Of a stretch of 64,000 bases of DNA, positions 28,801-36,924 are shown in pieces. Made by a program: the position numbers and the translations under genes. The stretch is from assembly GCF_016653635.2 (NCBI RefSeq), contig NZ_CP067420.1:3197501-3261500 (forward strand). The letters are read 5' to 3'. The notes beneath the pieces were generated by a model, which was given only the letters and a program-made list of their open reading frames with translations, did no database searches and was not told the DNA's origin. Position 1 is the first letter of the stretch, and every line of letters starts with the position of its first letter. This DNA is from Skermanella sp. TT6 (GTDB lineage Bacteria > Pseudomonadota > Alphaproteobacteria > Azospirillales > Azospirillaceae).

Positions 28801-28829
28801 GCGAAATGGTGGTCTGACCCCGGTTTCCC
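28801..28829. repeat. right terminal inverted repeat of the IS66-type element
   Basis: A 29-base terminal repeat ending GGTTTCCC, an exact inverted copy of the left end. Confidence 0.95.
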
Positions 28830-28883
28830 GCCGCCGCGAACACCTCGCCACAATACAGTTGCGCTGCGCGCCCTACCGCCCGA

Positions 28884-29123
28884 TCATGGATCGTTCGAGC
28901 ACTTTTCTTCTATTTGCGCACGCTCAGCCGCTTGCAGGATATGCTGCCGCAACTCTGCATACATGCGATTGATTTCCCCTACGGCTTCCTGCACGATCGC
29001 ATGGATACTTTGCGCGAGGTCACTCTTTGGATAGTCAGGGTCGGGATGAGACGTGACGGTCCCGCTGGTAAGTTCAAGTCCACCCTGATCTTGAGCTTTG
29101 TCCCGCTCTCTGTCGAGCGTCAC
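28884..29123 (-). CDS. small uncharacterised helical protein coupled to bacterioferritin
   Basis: A 79-residue frame starts with a GTG at 29121-29123 that overlaps the bacterioferritin stop codon as GTGA, with AAGGGG just upstream. The N-terminal third is polar and probably disordered (DRERDKAQDQGG, HPDPDYPKSD). The rest is a predicted amphipathic helix (IHAIVQEAVGEINRMYAELR, then QHILQAAERAQIEEKC). No family is recognised. The stop-start overlap and downstream position suggest co-translation with bfr. The codon pattern is less GC-rich than in most neighbours. The IS66-type element ends 54 bases beyond its stop. Confidence 0.5.
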   Translation of the reverse strand: MTLDRERDKAQDQGGLELTSGTVTSHPDPDYPKSDLAQSIHAIVQEAVGEINRMYAELRQHILQAAERAQIEEKCSNDP

Positions 29124-29596
29124 GACCCCTTGAACATCTGCTCCTGCTTGTAGTTCTCCCGGCCAACGCCGTCGATCAGGCGGAGCTGGTGGGTCAGCCA
29201 GTCGATGTGCTCCTCGGTATCGGTGAGGATGTCGGTGAAGAGCTCGCGGGTGATGAAATCCCGGATCTGCTCGGTGAGCTCGATCGCTTCCAGCAGGGAT
29301 TCCCGCCCGTTTTGCTCGGTTTCCATCTCCAGCTCGACCATCTCGGGCACATCGTTCCCGGTCTTGATCTTGTTGAGGTCCTGGAGATTGGGCATGCCTT
29401 CCAGGAACAGGATGCGCTCGATCAGCCGGTCGGCATGCTTCATCTTGGAGATGGATTCCTGGTAGCTGTGGTCCGCCAGGCGCTCCAGGCCCCAGTCCTT
29501 GAGCATGCGGGCGTGCAGGAAATACTGGTTCACCGCGGTCAGCTTGCCCGTCAGGATCTTGTTCAGGTGGCGAATAGCGGCGGGATCGCCCTTCAT
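29120..29596 (-). CDS. bfr: bacterioferritin, heme-type subunit with degenerate ferroxidase centre
   Basis: The 158-residue protein aligns end to end with E. coli Bfr (MKGD start, NQYFLHARM, ILFLEGMPNLQDL, HIDWL). Met52, the heme ligand, is kept (SKMKHAD). Of the six ferroxidase ligands, His54, Glu94 and His130 remain but Glu18 is Lys (TGKLTAVN), Glu51 is Lys (SKMKH) and Glu127 is Thr (TDTEEH). A subunit like this can bind heme between dimers but should not oxidise iron at the usual diiron site. It would need a partner Bfr encoded elsewhere, as in the two-subunit bacterioferritins known in several proteobacteria. It is divergent from exbB-exbD-tonB, with a Fur-like inverted repeat between, and is translationally coupled to a small unknown gene. 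Confidence 0.95.
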   Translation of the reverse strand: MKGDPAAIRHLNKILTGKLTAVNQYFLHARMLKDWGLERLADHSYQESISKMKHADRLIERILFLEGMPNLQDLNKIKTGNDVPEMVELEMETEQNGRESLLEAIELTEQIRDFITRELFTDILTDTEEHIDWLTHQLRLIDGVGRENYKQEQMFKGS

Positions 29597-29745
29597 CTAC
29601 AGTCTCTTTCCCCATGCGGGCCGGTAACGGAATCGTCACGCCCATCATCGGGTTCCAACCCCTACTTGTCGATATGGTTTCAGTCCGCCGGCTCAGATTG
29701 TGCGCTTGCGCCGATCGCACCGTCCGCCCGGCCACACCATTATTA

Positions 29746-29780
29746 GGCATGCAAATGACTCGCAAAATCATTTGCATGCC
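29746..29780. promoter_or_regulatory. candidate Fur/iron-responsive operator between bfr and exbB
   Basis: A perfect 13-base inverted repeat (GGCATGCAAATGA / TCATTTGCATGCC) flanks nine bases. It contains two overlapping TGCAAAT-type half-site pairs, TGCAAATGACTCGCA on one strand and TGCAAATGATTTTGCG on the other, resembling alphaproteobacterial Fur/Mur boxes. It ends 66 bases before the exbB start and lies about 150 bases from the bfr start. Iron control of the exbB-exbD-tonB operon is the likely role. Confidence 0.6.
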
Positions 29781-29846
29781 TGGGCGGTGTCGCCTATGGA
29801 TGAATCACCAACACAACTTTCCGGGACCCCATTCGGGGAACGAAGC

Positions 29847-30806
29847 ATGACGAGACCCCGCGCCTTACGCTGGCTGACCCTCACGATCGTATCGCTGATG
29901 TGCCTTTCCACGGCCGCGCTGGGTCAGGTCCCGAGTTCGGAGGCGCCGCCGGCGGCACAGGAACAGCCGGTGCAAGGGCAGCCGACACAGGAAGTCCCGG
30001 ACACCCCGCCCCCCGTCGCGGCTGAAGATACGGCGGAACCCGCTCCCTTGGAGCCCGCCGAGACCGACCCCGCCGCGGGGGAGCCCGTCGGGATGGAAGA
30101 AGCCGCGCCGCTTCCCGCAGCCCACGACCTGTCGCCGTGGGGCATGTTCATGGCGGCCGACATCGTCGTGAAATCGGTCATGGTCGGGCTTGCGCTCGCA
30201 TCGGTGCTGACCTGGACCGTGCTGGTCGCCAAGGCGATCGAGCTGGGCGCCGCCAAGCGGCGGGTCGCCCGGGCGCTCGGCGCGATCGGGTCGGCGCGTT
30301 CGCTGGCCGAGGCCGCCGAGCACAGCCGCCCGGCCTACGGCCCGGTCCACGGCTTCGTCAGGGCCGCGGTCGCGGAGCACGACCTGTGGTTCGCCGGGAT
30401 GGACAAGGGAGGGCTGCGGGACCGGATCGCGTCGCGTCTGGAGCGCCTGGTCGCCTCGTCCAGCCGGCGCATGACGAAGGGCACCGGCATCCTCGCCACC
30501 ATCGGATCGACGGCCCCGTTCGTCGGGCTGTTCGGCACGGTCTGGGGCATCATGAACAGCTTCATCGGTATTTCGGAGGCGCAGACGACCAACCTGGCCG
30601 TCGTGGCGCCGGGCATCGCCGAGGCATTGCTCGCCACCGCCATGGGGCTGGTCGCCGCCATCCCGGCGGTCGTGATCTATAACGCCTTCGCCCGCGGCAT
30701 CGCCGGCTACAAGGCCCTGCTGATGGATGCGGCGGCGGAACTCCAGCGCCTCGCGTCGCGTGACGTGGACCGTGCGATGGTTTCCCTGCGCAAGGCGGCG
30801 GAGTAG
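29847..30806 (+). CDS. exbB: ExbB-type biopolymer transport protein
   Basis: The 319-residue inner-membrane protein belongs to the MotA/TolQ/ExbB proton-channel family. It starts with a cleavable-looking signal ([20 protein letters not shown]) and a Pro/Glu-rich periplasmic stretch (about 25-95). Three membrane segments follow: [19 protein letters not shown], then [20 protein letters not shown] and [19 protein letters not shown]. The long N-terminal extension is common in alphaproteobacterial ExbB. With ExbD it uses the proton gradient to energise TonB for uptake of ferric siderophores, heme or cobalamin across the outer membrane. The ATG at 29847 has GGGGAA upstream. A Fur-like palindrome precedes the operon. 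Confidence 0.94.
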   Translation: MTRPRALRWLTLTIVSLMCLSTAALGQVPSSEAPPAAQEQPVQGQPTQEVPDTPPPVAAEDTAEPAPLEPAETDPAAGEPVGMEEAAPLPAAHDLSPWGMFMAADIVVKSVMVGLALASVLTWTVLVAKAIELGAAKRRVARALGAIGSARSLAEAAEHSRPAYGPVHGFVRAAVAEHDLWFAGMDKGGLRDRIASRLERLVASSSRRMTKGTGILATIGSTAPFVGLFGTVWGIMNSFIGISEAQTTNLAVVAPGIAEALLATAMGLVAAIPAVVIYNAFARGIAGYKALLMDAAAELQRLASRDVDRAMVSLRKAAE

Positions 30807-30810
30807 CACC

Positions 30811-31257
30811 ATGGCAGCCAAGCTGGACCAGGGCGACGACGACCTGGACGAAACCCACGAGATCAACGTCACGCCGTTCATCGACGTTATCCTCGTCCTG
30901 CTGATCATCTTCATGGTCGCGGCGCCGCTGGCGACGGTCGATGTCCCGGTGGACCTGCCCTCCTCCACCGCCAAGCCGCAGCCCAAGCCCGACAAGCCGC
31001 TCTATCTTACGGTCCAGGCCGACCTGTCCCTGGTCATCGGGGACGAGGCGCTGGGCGGCGCGCCGCTGGCCCCGGCGCTGGATCGGGCGACCGGCAGCGA
31101 CCGCGAGCAGCGAATCTTCCTGCGGGCCGACCGGACGGTGGACTATGGCGACCTGATGTCCGTCATGAACGACCTGCGCGCCGCCGGATACCTCAAGATC
31201 GCGCTCGTCGGCCTCGAAGGCATGGCCCCGACCGATCCTGCCGCCGCCCGACCATGA
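30811..31257 (+). CDS. exbD: ExbD-type biopolymer transport protein
   Basis: The 148-residue protein has a short cytosolic N-terminus, one membrane helix with the proton-carrying aspartate (INVTPFIDVILVLLIIFMV) and a periplasmic domain. It partners ExbB to form the motor that drives TonB. It begins four bases after exbB and its last codons overlap the tonB start in an ATGA, so the three are a tight operon. Confidence 0.95.
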   Translation: MAAKLDQGDDDLDETHEINVTPFIDVILVLLIIFMVAAPLATVDVPVDLPSSTAKPQPKPDKPLYLTVQADLSLVIGDEALGGAPLAPALDRATGSDREQRIFLRADRTVDYGDLMSVMNDLRAAGYLKIALVGLEGMAPTDPAAARP

Positions 31258-32078
31258 GTTCCGATGTCCTGCGCTGGGGCCTGAGCGCCGGCTTCGTGCT
31301 GGCGGTCCACGCCGGCATATTGGCCAGCGTGCTCGCCCTGGACACCCCTCCTCCCCCGGCGGAGGTCGCCGGTCCCATCCTGATCGACCTGCCGCCCGAA
31401 CCGCCCCCGCCGGAACCCGCCGTCGAGCAGCCGGCGCCCGAGCCGCCCCCGCCCCCACCGGAACCGCCTCCACCGGAGCCGCCCCCGCCGGAGCCCCCTC
31501 CCCCCGAGCCGCCCCCGCCGGAGCCGGAGCCGATCCCGGAGCCTCCGCCGCCGGAGCCGCCCCCCGAGGAGGAACCGCCGCCCCAGGTCGAGCCGGAAGT
31601 GGCATTGCCGGAAATCACGCCGCCCAAGCCGCCCCGGCAGAAGCCGCCGCCGCCGCGCCCCAGGCCGGTCGAGCAGCCGCGCCCGCCCGAGCCGGCGCCG
31701 CCGGCCCCAGCACCTCCGCCGCCCGCTCCCGCCCCGGTCGCGGAAGCCGAACCGGCACCGGCGAGGCCGCGGGCCGTGGCGCAGTCCTCGGTCATGCCGA
31801 GCTTCCAGCAGCGGCTGCTCCAGCATCTGAACCGGCACAAGCGCTATCCGCAGTCCTCCCAGCGGATGCGCCAGCAGGGGACGGCGCTGCTGCGGTTCAC
31901 CATGGACGCCGAGGGTACCGTGCTGTCGTACCGGCTGGAGAAAAGCTCCGGCTACGACGCCCTGGACGAGGAGGTGCTGGAGATGATCCGGCGCGCCCAG
32001 CCCCTGCCGAAGATCCCGGCCGATCTGGACCGGACCTCCCTGGAACTGGTCGTCCCGGTGCAGTTCGCGCTACGCTGA
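31254..32078 (+). CDS. tonB: TonB energy transducer
   Basis: The 274-residue protein has an N-terminal membrane anchor (GLSAGFVLAVHAGILASVLA) and a very long Pro/Glu/Pro-Pro linker (about residues 35-170). The C-terminal TonB domain follows (LLQHLNRHKRYPQSSQRMR, then GTALLRFTMDAEGTVLSYRL and SGYDALDEEVLEMIRRAQPLP). It transmits ExbB/ExbD energy to outer-membrane receptors. It overlaps exbD by four bases and converges on the TPR glycosyltransferase gene with a nine-base 3' overlap. The extreme proline repeat makes the antisense strand look glycine-rich, which is an artefact and not a gene. Confidence 0.95.
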   Translation: MSSDVLRWGLSAGFVLAVHAGILASVLALDTPPPPAEVAGPILIDLPPEPPPPEPAVEQPAPEPPPPPPEPPPPEPPPPEPPPPEPPPPEPEPIPEPPPPEPPPEEEPPPQVEPEVALPEITPPKPPRQKPPPPRPRPVEQPRPPEPAPPAPAPPPPAPAPVAEAEPAPARPRAVAQSSVMPSFQQRLLQHLNRHKRYPQSSQRMRQQGTALLRFTMDAEGTVLSYRLEKSSGYDALDEEVLEMIRRAQPLPKIPADLDRTSLELVVPVQFALR

Positions 32079-34289
32079 ACCCCGTTCCAGCACCGACTCC
32101 AGCGCCCGCACGGCGCTGGAGTCGTGGAACGCCCCGGGAGCGGCGCGGCGCAGGGCCTGGCGGAGATCGGCGCGGTGGCGGCGGTCGCGTCCCAGGCGGA
32201 CCGCGATCTCGACATAGCCGTCACGGCACGGGGCGATCGTCTCCCGGATGCCGGTCATCTCCAGGATGCCGGCGGAATGGCGCTGGCGCATGAGCCCGCC
32301 GGGCAGCGTGACGATGGGCAGGCCGTGGGTCAGGGCCTCCAGCGTCGTGTTGTGTCCGGACCAGGAGGGATTGTCGAGGAAGATGTCGGTCAGCCCTGCC
32401 ACGGCGTGGAAGCGGGCATGGTCCATCTGGGGCAGGAAGCGGCAGTGGCGGCCGGCATCGAGCCCGGCCCGCGCGAAGGCGGCCGCGAGGCGCCGGCGGA
32501 AGGTGAGCGCCACGCGCGGCGCCGGCATGTAGTCGATGAAGAGGAACAGCGCGTCCGGCAGGCGCGCCGCGATCCGGACAAACAGGTCGTCGTCGCACGG
32601 CAGGTACTTGAAGAGGGACTGGCAGCACCAGAAGACCGGCGAGTCCTCCGGCAATCCCAGGTCGGCGCGGCTGAGCGGCACCGCCGGCGGGTCGAGCGGG
32701 CGGTATGCGTAGCCCAGGTTCGGCAGGGGTACGAGCGTCTCGCGGTAGTGGGCCTGCGCCCCCGGCGGCTCCATCAGGGCGGAGCTGAGATACAGGTCCA
32801 TGGTCGGCAGGCCGGTCGTCACGGGATGGCCGGTGGACATGGCCTGGACGGGAGCCAGGCGGAGCGCCGCCAGCCGTGCGGCCATCGGGTCCATGCCGAC
32901 GTCGCCGAAGACCAGTGCGTCCAGGTCGTCGCGCCGGATCGCCTCGGCCCAGGAGCGGACCCCGCCCATCCCCCGGCGGAACGCCTGCGAGAGCGACTCG
33001 AACCGGGTCGTCTCGTCGTCGGACGCCGGACCGGTGTGATAGCAGAACAGGGCGACCCGTTCGGGATCGAACGCGTCCGCCCAGCCGCGCAGAGACACGT
33101 TCACGGCGGAATGCCTGCCGATATGGCCGGCGACGAACCCGACCCTGAGAGGCCCGCCGTTCCTGACCCGGGGCGTCAGCGGCCGGGAGAATTCCGGATA
33201 GCCCGAGGCCATCAGGCCGGAGACGAGGTCGCCGTAGAGGGCCTGGAGGGTCAGGTCGCAGCGGCCCTGGTAGGCCAGGTAGAAGGGCTGGCTTTCGCCC
33301 ACCGCCGCCGCGGCAGCCGCCCGTTCGGCCACCGGGGCGGCGGCGTAATGGTCCGTCAGCTGAGCCAGGCGGGTGGCATAGGCCTCCCGTGCGCGGTCGA
33401 CTTCGTCCATGTCCCGGTAGATGATCGGCAGTTCGGCGAAGCAGCGGCGGAACCGGGCGGATGCGTCGGAACGGTCGATCGCCAGGGCGCGGTCGAAGCA
33501 TTTCCGGGCCTCGCCGTGCCGGGCCAATTGCTGGAGCGCCGCGCCGAGCGTGAGATGGGCTCCGCCGTGGGCCGGGTCGATCGAGAGGGCGCTCCGGTAG
33601 CGGGAGGCGGCCGCGGCGGCACGGCCGGCGGCAAGCTCCCCGTTGCCGAGCAGCAGATGCGCCTCCGTCAGCTCGGGGTCCAGGGTCAGGGCGGCGCGGC
33701 AGAGGCCGGCGGCATCCTCGGCCGCCCCTTCCTCCCGAAGCAGCGCGGATGCCGCCAGCATCGTACCGGTATGGTCCGGCCACCGGCGAAGCACCGCGCC
33801 GTAGCAGTCCGCCGCCCCCGCCCTGTCGCCGGTCCGCTTCAGCAGGTTGCCCAGGTTCAGGCCGAGGCCGGCGTGGTCGGGGGAATGCGCAAGCGCACTC
33901 CGGTACGTGGCGATGGCGGACGGGAAGTCGCCCAGGTCCGCCAGGGCGCCGGCGAGCACCAGCGCCGCGTCGGCATCGCCGGGGCGCGAGGCGACGACGG
34001 GGGCGATCACGTCGCGGGCTTCCGCGGGGCGGCGCAGGTCCGCCAGGAGCGCCGCCCGGTTGAGCGCCACCGTCGGATGCCCCGGCAACAGGCGGCAGGC
34101 CTGCTCCAGCGCTGCCAGCGCCCCGGACCGGTCGCCCGTCCGCCGGAGCGCCGCCGCGATGTTGTTGTAGAGCGTGAAGTCGTCCGGACGCTCGGCGATG
34201 GCGCGGCGGTAGAGCGCGGCGGCCTCCGCCGGGCGCCCGGCGGCCATCAGGGACCGGGCGTCTTCATCTGTCGCGGCAGGTTCGGACAT
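32070..34289 (-). CDS. TPR-repeat O-GlcNAc-transferase-like glycosyltransferase
   Basis: The 739-residue protein has about eight tetratricopeptide repeats in the first 300 residues (LYNNIAAALRRTGDRSGALAA, then AHLTLGAALQQLARHGEARKC and similar). A GT41-like catalytic half follows (VGFVAGHIGRHSAVN, then ALVFGDVGMDPMAARLAALRLAPVQ, FLPQMDHARFHAVAGLTDIFLD and SGHNTTLEALTHGLPIVTLPG). This is the arrangement of eukaryotic OGT and bacterial SPINDLY-type proteins, which transfer sugars to proteins. Bacterial homologues often lie near flagellin or surface-protein genes, but none is nearby here, so the acceptor is unknown. No signal peptide is seen. The ATG at 34287-34289 is the first in frame. The extreme 3' end holds a strong hairpin and overlaps tonB. 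Confidence 0.9.
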   Translation of the reverse strand: MSEPAATDEDARSLMAAGRPAEAAALYRRAIAERPDDFTLYNNIAAALRRTGDRSGALAALEQACRLLPGHPTVALNRAALLADLRRPAEARDVIAPVVASRPGDADAALVLAGALADLGDFPSAIATYRSALAHSPDHAGLGLNLGNLLKRTGDRAGAADCYGAVLRRWPDHTGTMLAASALLREEGAAEDAAGLCRAALTLDPELTEAHLLLGNGELAAGRAAAAASRYRSALSIDPAHGGAHLTLGAALQQLARHGEARKCFDRALAIDRSDASARFRRCFAELPIIYRDMDEVDRAREAYATRLAQLTDHYAAAPVAERAAAAAAVGESQPFYLAYQGRCDLTLQALYGDLVSGLMASGYPEFSRPLTPRVRNGGPLRVGFVAGHIGRHSAVNVSLRGWADAFDPERVALFCYHTGPASDDETTRFESLSQAFRRGMGGVRSWAEAIRRDDLDALVFGDVGMDPMAARLAALRLAPVQAMSTGHPVTTGLPTMDLYLSSALMEPPGAQAHYRETLVPLPNLGYAYRPLDPPAVPLSRADLGLPEDSPVFWCCQSLFKYLPCDDDLFVRIAARLPDALFLFIDYMPAPRVALTFRRRLAAAFARAGLDAGRHCRFLPQMDHARFHAVAGLTDIFLDNPSWSGHNTTLEALTHGLPIVTLPGGLMRQRHSAGILEMTGIRETIAPCRDGYVEIAVRLGRDRRHRADLRQALRRAAPGAFHDSSAVRALESVLERGSA
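32095..32123. terminator. hairpin at the tonB / TPR-glycosyltransferase convergence
   Basis: GACTCCAGCGCC (32095-32106) pairs exactly with GGCGCTGGAGTC (32112-32123), and a flanking GTTCCA/TGGAAC extends the structure outward. It starts 17 bases after the tonB stop and lies in the last codons of the opposing gene. Probably a terminator for tonB; no T tract follows. Confidence 0.55.
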
Positions 34290-34516
34290 GATGCCATCCG
34301 GGGACGAAGCGGGTAAGAGGCTGAGCCTTGGGGAGCGACCCTAGCGCCCCGTCCGGTTGCGGGACAACACAAACCGGCGGGACAAACCGGCGGGACAAAC
34401 CGTCGGGACGCCCGCCGACGCTTCGTGCGGCTGAACGATTGCGGTGCTAACCGTTTTTTCACCAGGCCTGCCCGACCCTGGAGCGGAGCATTAACCATGG
34501 GAATCGGGTTGCGGCG

Positions 34517-35719
34517 ATGGAACGGGTTCGGGACCGGCTGGGGCGGGCTTCGACGGGCGTTTTGACGGGACTGGCGATCGGGCTTGCGGTCTTGCTGCCC
34601 GCGCCCGCGCCCGCCGCTGCCGCGTCACCGGCGGCAAAGCCGGCCATGTGGGTGGAGCCGGCCGTTCCGGAGCAGGCTCCGCTGGGGCCTGAACGGGCCG
34701 CGGGTGCCATCGTCTGGGCCCATGGCCTGTCGCTTCACGACGAGGATTCGCGCGCGCCGACGCCGCCCTACATCCGCGCCCTGGCCGAACAGGGCTGGGA
34801 CACCTTCAGGCTGAACCGGCTGCGCCAGGCCGACAGCCTGGACGGAACGGGAGCCCGGCTGGCCAAGGCCGCCCGCGACCTGCGCGCCCAGGGCTATGCG
34901 CGAATCGGGCTCGCCGGCCAGAGCTTCGGCGCCTTCGCCGCCCTGGCGGCGGTCGCCGAGGACGGCGTCGCCGACGCGGTGATCGCCACCGCCCCGGCCG
35001 CCTACGGCAGCTTCACCGATTCGTTCGGGACGTGGCGGGCAAACGCGACCGAGCTTTACCGTCTGCTGCGGCAGGTCGGGACGACGCCGCTGATGACGGT
35101 CTTCTTCCACGGCGACGGCTACGACCCCGGCGGACGCGGGGACATGACGCGGGCGATCCGGGGAAACCGGCCCGTCCGGGACCTGATCATCGACCAGCCG
35201 GCCGACCTGATCGGCCATTCCGCCGCCGCGAGCGGGCTGTTCGCCCGCCGGTTCGCCGGCTGCATCGGCCGCTTCGTCGCGGGGCTGATCCGCACGCCGG
35301 CCGACGAGGCCGATTGCGAGACGTCCTGGGGACGCCGGCCGAGCGCCGACCTGGGAAGCGCCGGCGGCGCCCCGCGGTTCGGATCGACTCTGGCGTCGGT
35401 GAAGCCGTCGGTCGCGGCCGGCTTGGCCGGCTCCTGGTATGGATTCTACCGGAACGGCCGCGAGGTGATGCTGAACATCGAGCAGGTCGAGGGCGACCGC
35501 GTCGTTGCCAGCTACCTGCTGGGCTCCGGCCTGATGGCGCAGGAGCGGGCGGAATCGTCGCGCCGCGAGGGTTCCTTCGCGGGCGGCGAGCTGGTGTTCG
35601 ACGAACCCGCGCTGAACCAGCTCCGCTTCCGGCTGCGCCCCGACGGGGCCCTGGCCGGGTCCTGGCAGGCCCGGGACGGCAGCGCCACCCTCGACACGGT
35701 GCTGCGCCGGATGCCCTGA
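34517..35719 (+). CDS. secreted alpha/beta-hydrolase-like protein
   Basis: The 400-residue precursor has an N-terminal signal peptide (STGVLTGLAIGLAVLLPA, cleavage in the AAAASPAA region). A hydrolase-like domain follows with the nucleophile elbow LAGQSFGAFAAL, HGDGYDP and DLIGHSAAAS, giving a plausible Ser-Asp-His set. The last 110 residues (LAGSWYGFYRNGREVMLNIE, ending VLRRMP) form a separate beta-rich domain that resembles lipocalin-like or ligand-binding add-ons. It should act in the periplasm, but the substrate is unknown. The ATG at 34517 was the first credible start; its ribosome site is weak. The gene stands alone, followed by the alcohol dehydrogenase gene 71 bases later. Confidence 0.78.
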   Translation: MERVRDRLGRASTGVLTGLAIGLAVLLPAPAPAAAASPAAKPAMWVEPAVPEQAPLGPERAAGAIVWAHGLSLHDEDSRAPTPPYIRALAEQGWDTFRLNRLRQADSLDGTGARLAKAARDLRAQGYARIGLAGQSFGAFAALAAVAEDGVADAVIATAPAAYGSFTDSFGTWRANATELYRLLRQVGTTPLMTVFFHGDGYDPGGRGDMTRAIRGNRPVRDLIIDQPADLIGHSAAASGLFARRFAGCIGRFVAGLIRTPADEADCETSWGRRPSADLGSAGGAPRFGSTLASVKPSVAAGLAGSWYGFYRNGREVMLNIEQVEGDRVVASYLLGSGLMAQERAESSRREGSFAGGELVFDEPALNQLRFRLRPDGALAGSWQARDGSATLDTVLRRMP

Positions 35720-35790
35720 ATTTTCCGCCCGTGCGGCCGGCGGAATGCGCTATTCATGAGGTAAGGAGACCAATAGCCGAGGGGGAAGCG

Positions 35791-36918
35791 ATGAGGGCCA
35801 AGGCCGCCGTACTGCACGAGATCGGGCTTCCCAGGCCGTATGCGGACAGCAGGCCGCTGCATATCGAGGAGGTCGAGCTGGCACCTCCCGGCCGCGGCGA
35901 GATGCTGGTCCGGATCAAGGCCGCCGGCCTGTGCCATTCCGACCTTTCCGTCATCAACGGCGACCGGCCCCGGCCGATGCCCATGGCGCTGGGGCACGAG
36001 GCGGCCGGCATCGTCGAGCAGATCGGCGACGGGGTCGAGGAGTTCCGGCCGGGCGACCACGTCGCGCTGGTCTTCGTGCCGAGCTGCGGGCTGTGCGGCC
36101 CCTGCTCCGAGGGTCGGCCGGCCCTGTGCGAGCCCGGTGCCGCGGCCAACGGTGCCGGCACGCTGCTGGGCGGCGGCATGCGGATCACCGGTCCGCAGGG
36201 CCAGCCGATCCACCATCATGTGGGTGTCTCGGCCTTCGCGGAATTCGCCGTGGTCTCCGCCCGGTCCGCCGTGAAGATCGACGACACCATCCCGTTCGAC
36301 GAGGCGGCGCTGTTCGGCTGCGCCGTGCTGACCGGCGTCGGCGCGGTGGTCAACACGGCCAAGGTCTTCGCCGGCGCCAGCGTGGCGGTGATCGGTCTGG
36401 GCGGCGTCGGGCTGAACGCCATGCTGGGCTGCATCATGGCCGGGGCCGACCGGGTCGTCGCCATCGACATGATCGACCGCAAGCTGGACCTGGCGCGGCA
36501 GCTGGGGGCGACCGACGTCTTCAACGCCGGGACGCCCGACGTGGAGACCCGGATCAAACAGGCGACCGGCGGCGGGGTGGATTACGCCTTCGAGATGGCG
36601 GGCTCGGCCCCGGCGCTGGAGATGGCCTATCGGATCACCCGGCGCGGCGGCACGACGGTATCCTCCGGCCTCGCCAACCCCGCCAAGATGATGTCGATCC
36701 CGGCGGTCTCGCTGGTCGCGGAGGAGCGGACGCTGAAGGGAAGCTACCTGGGCGGCGGCGTGCCCAAGCGCGACATTCCCCGCTACATCCGGATGTTCAA
36801 GAAGGGCAAGCTGCCGGTGGACGCCCTGATGAGCGAGCGGATCCGGCTAGACGAGATCAACGAGGCATTCGACAAGCTGGCGGACGGCACCGCCGTGCGC
36901 CAGCTCGTGATGTTCTGA
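35791..36918 (+). CDS. zinc-dependent alcohol dehydrogenase
   Basis: The 375-residue cytosolic enzyme is of the medium-chain dehydrogenase family. The catalytic zinc site is AGLCHSD with GHEAAG, the structural zinc comes from four cysteines in SCGLCGPCSEGRPALC, and the Rossmann NAD motif is VIGLGGVGLNAMLG. Sequence style is near the class III alcohol / formaldehyde dehydrogenase relatives, but the glutathione-specific context is not present, so only alcohol dehydrogenase is claimed. The ATG at 35791 follows GAGGGGGAAGCG. The gene ends at a strong bidirectional hairpin shared with serA. Confidence 0.9.
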   Translation: MRAKAAVLHEIGLPRPYADSRPLHIEEVELAPPGRGEMLVRIKAAGLCHSDLSVINGDRPRPMPMALGHEAAGIVEQIGDGVEEFRPGDHVALVFVPSCGLCGPCSEGRPALCEPGAAANGAGTLLGGGMRITGPQGQPIHHHVGVSAFAEFAVVSARSAVKIDDTIPFDEAALFGCAVLTGVGAVVNTAKVFAGASVAVIGLGGVGLNAMLGCIMAGADRVVAIDMIDRKLDLARQLGATDVFNAGTPDVETRIKQATGGGVDYAFEMAGSAPALEMAYRITRRGGTTVSSGLANPAKMMSIPAVSLVAEERTLKGSYLGGGVPKRDIPRYIRMFKKGKLPVDALMSERIRLDEINEAFDKLADGTAVRQLVMF

Positions 36919-36924
36919 ACGGGT

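Larger units (their letters stand above)
27279..28829 (+). mobile_element. IS66-type insertion sequence, single-ORF form
   Basis: Two perfect 29-base inverted repeats, at 27279-27307 and 28801-28829, bound a 1551-base element with one transposase gene. A second perfect inverted pair of 21 bases lies inside (27319-27339 and 28753-28773). The usual tnpA and tnpB helper genes of IS66 are absent, as in the ISBst12-like subgroup. The eight bases on either side (GATTGTAA left, GCCGCCGC right) do not match, so the 8-base target duplication expected for IS66 is not seen. It inserted between eda and the bacterioferritin region. Confidence 0.9.

Noticed and set aside
31193-31840. Glycine-rich open frame antisense to tonB
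   Set aside because: It mirrors the Pro/Glu repeat of TonB on the other strand; no ribosome site or domain.
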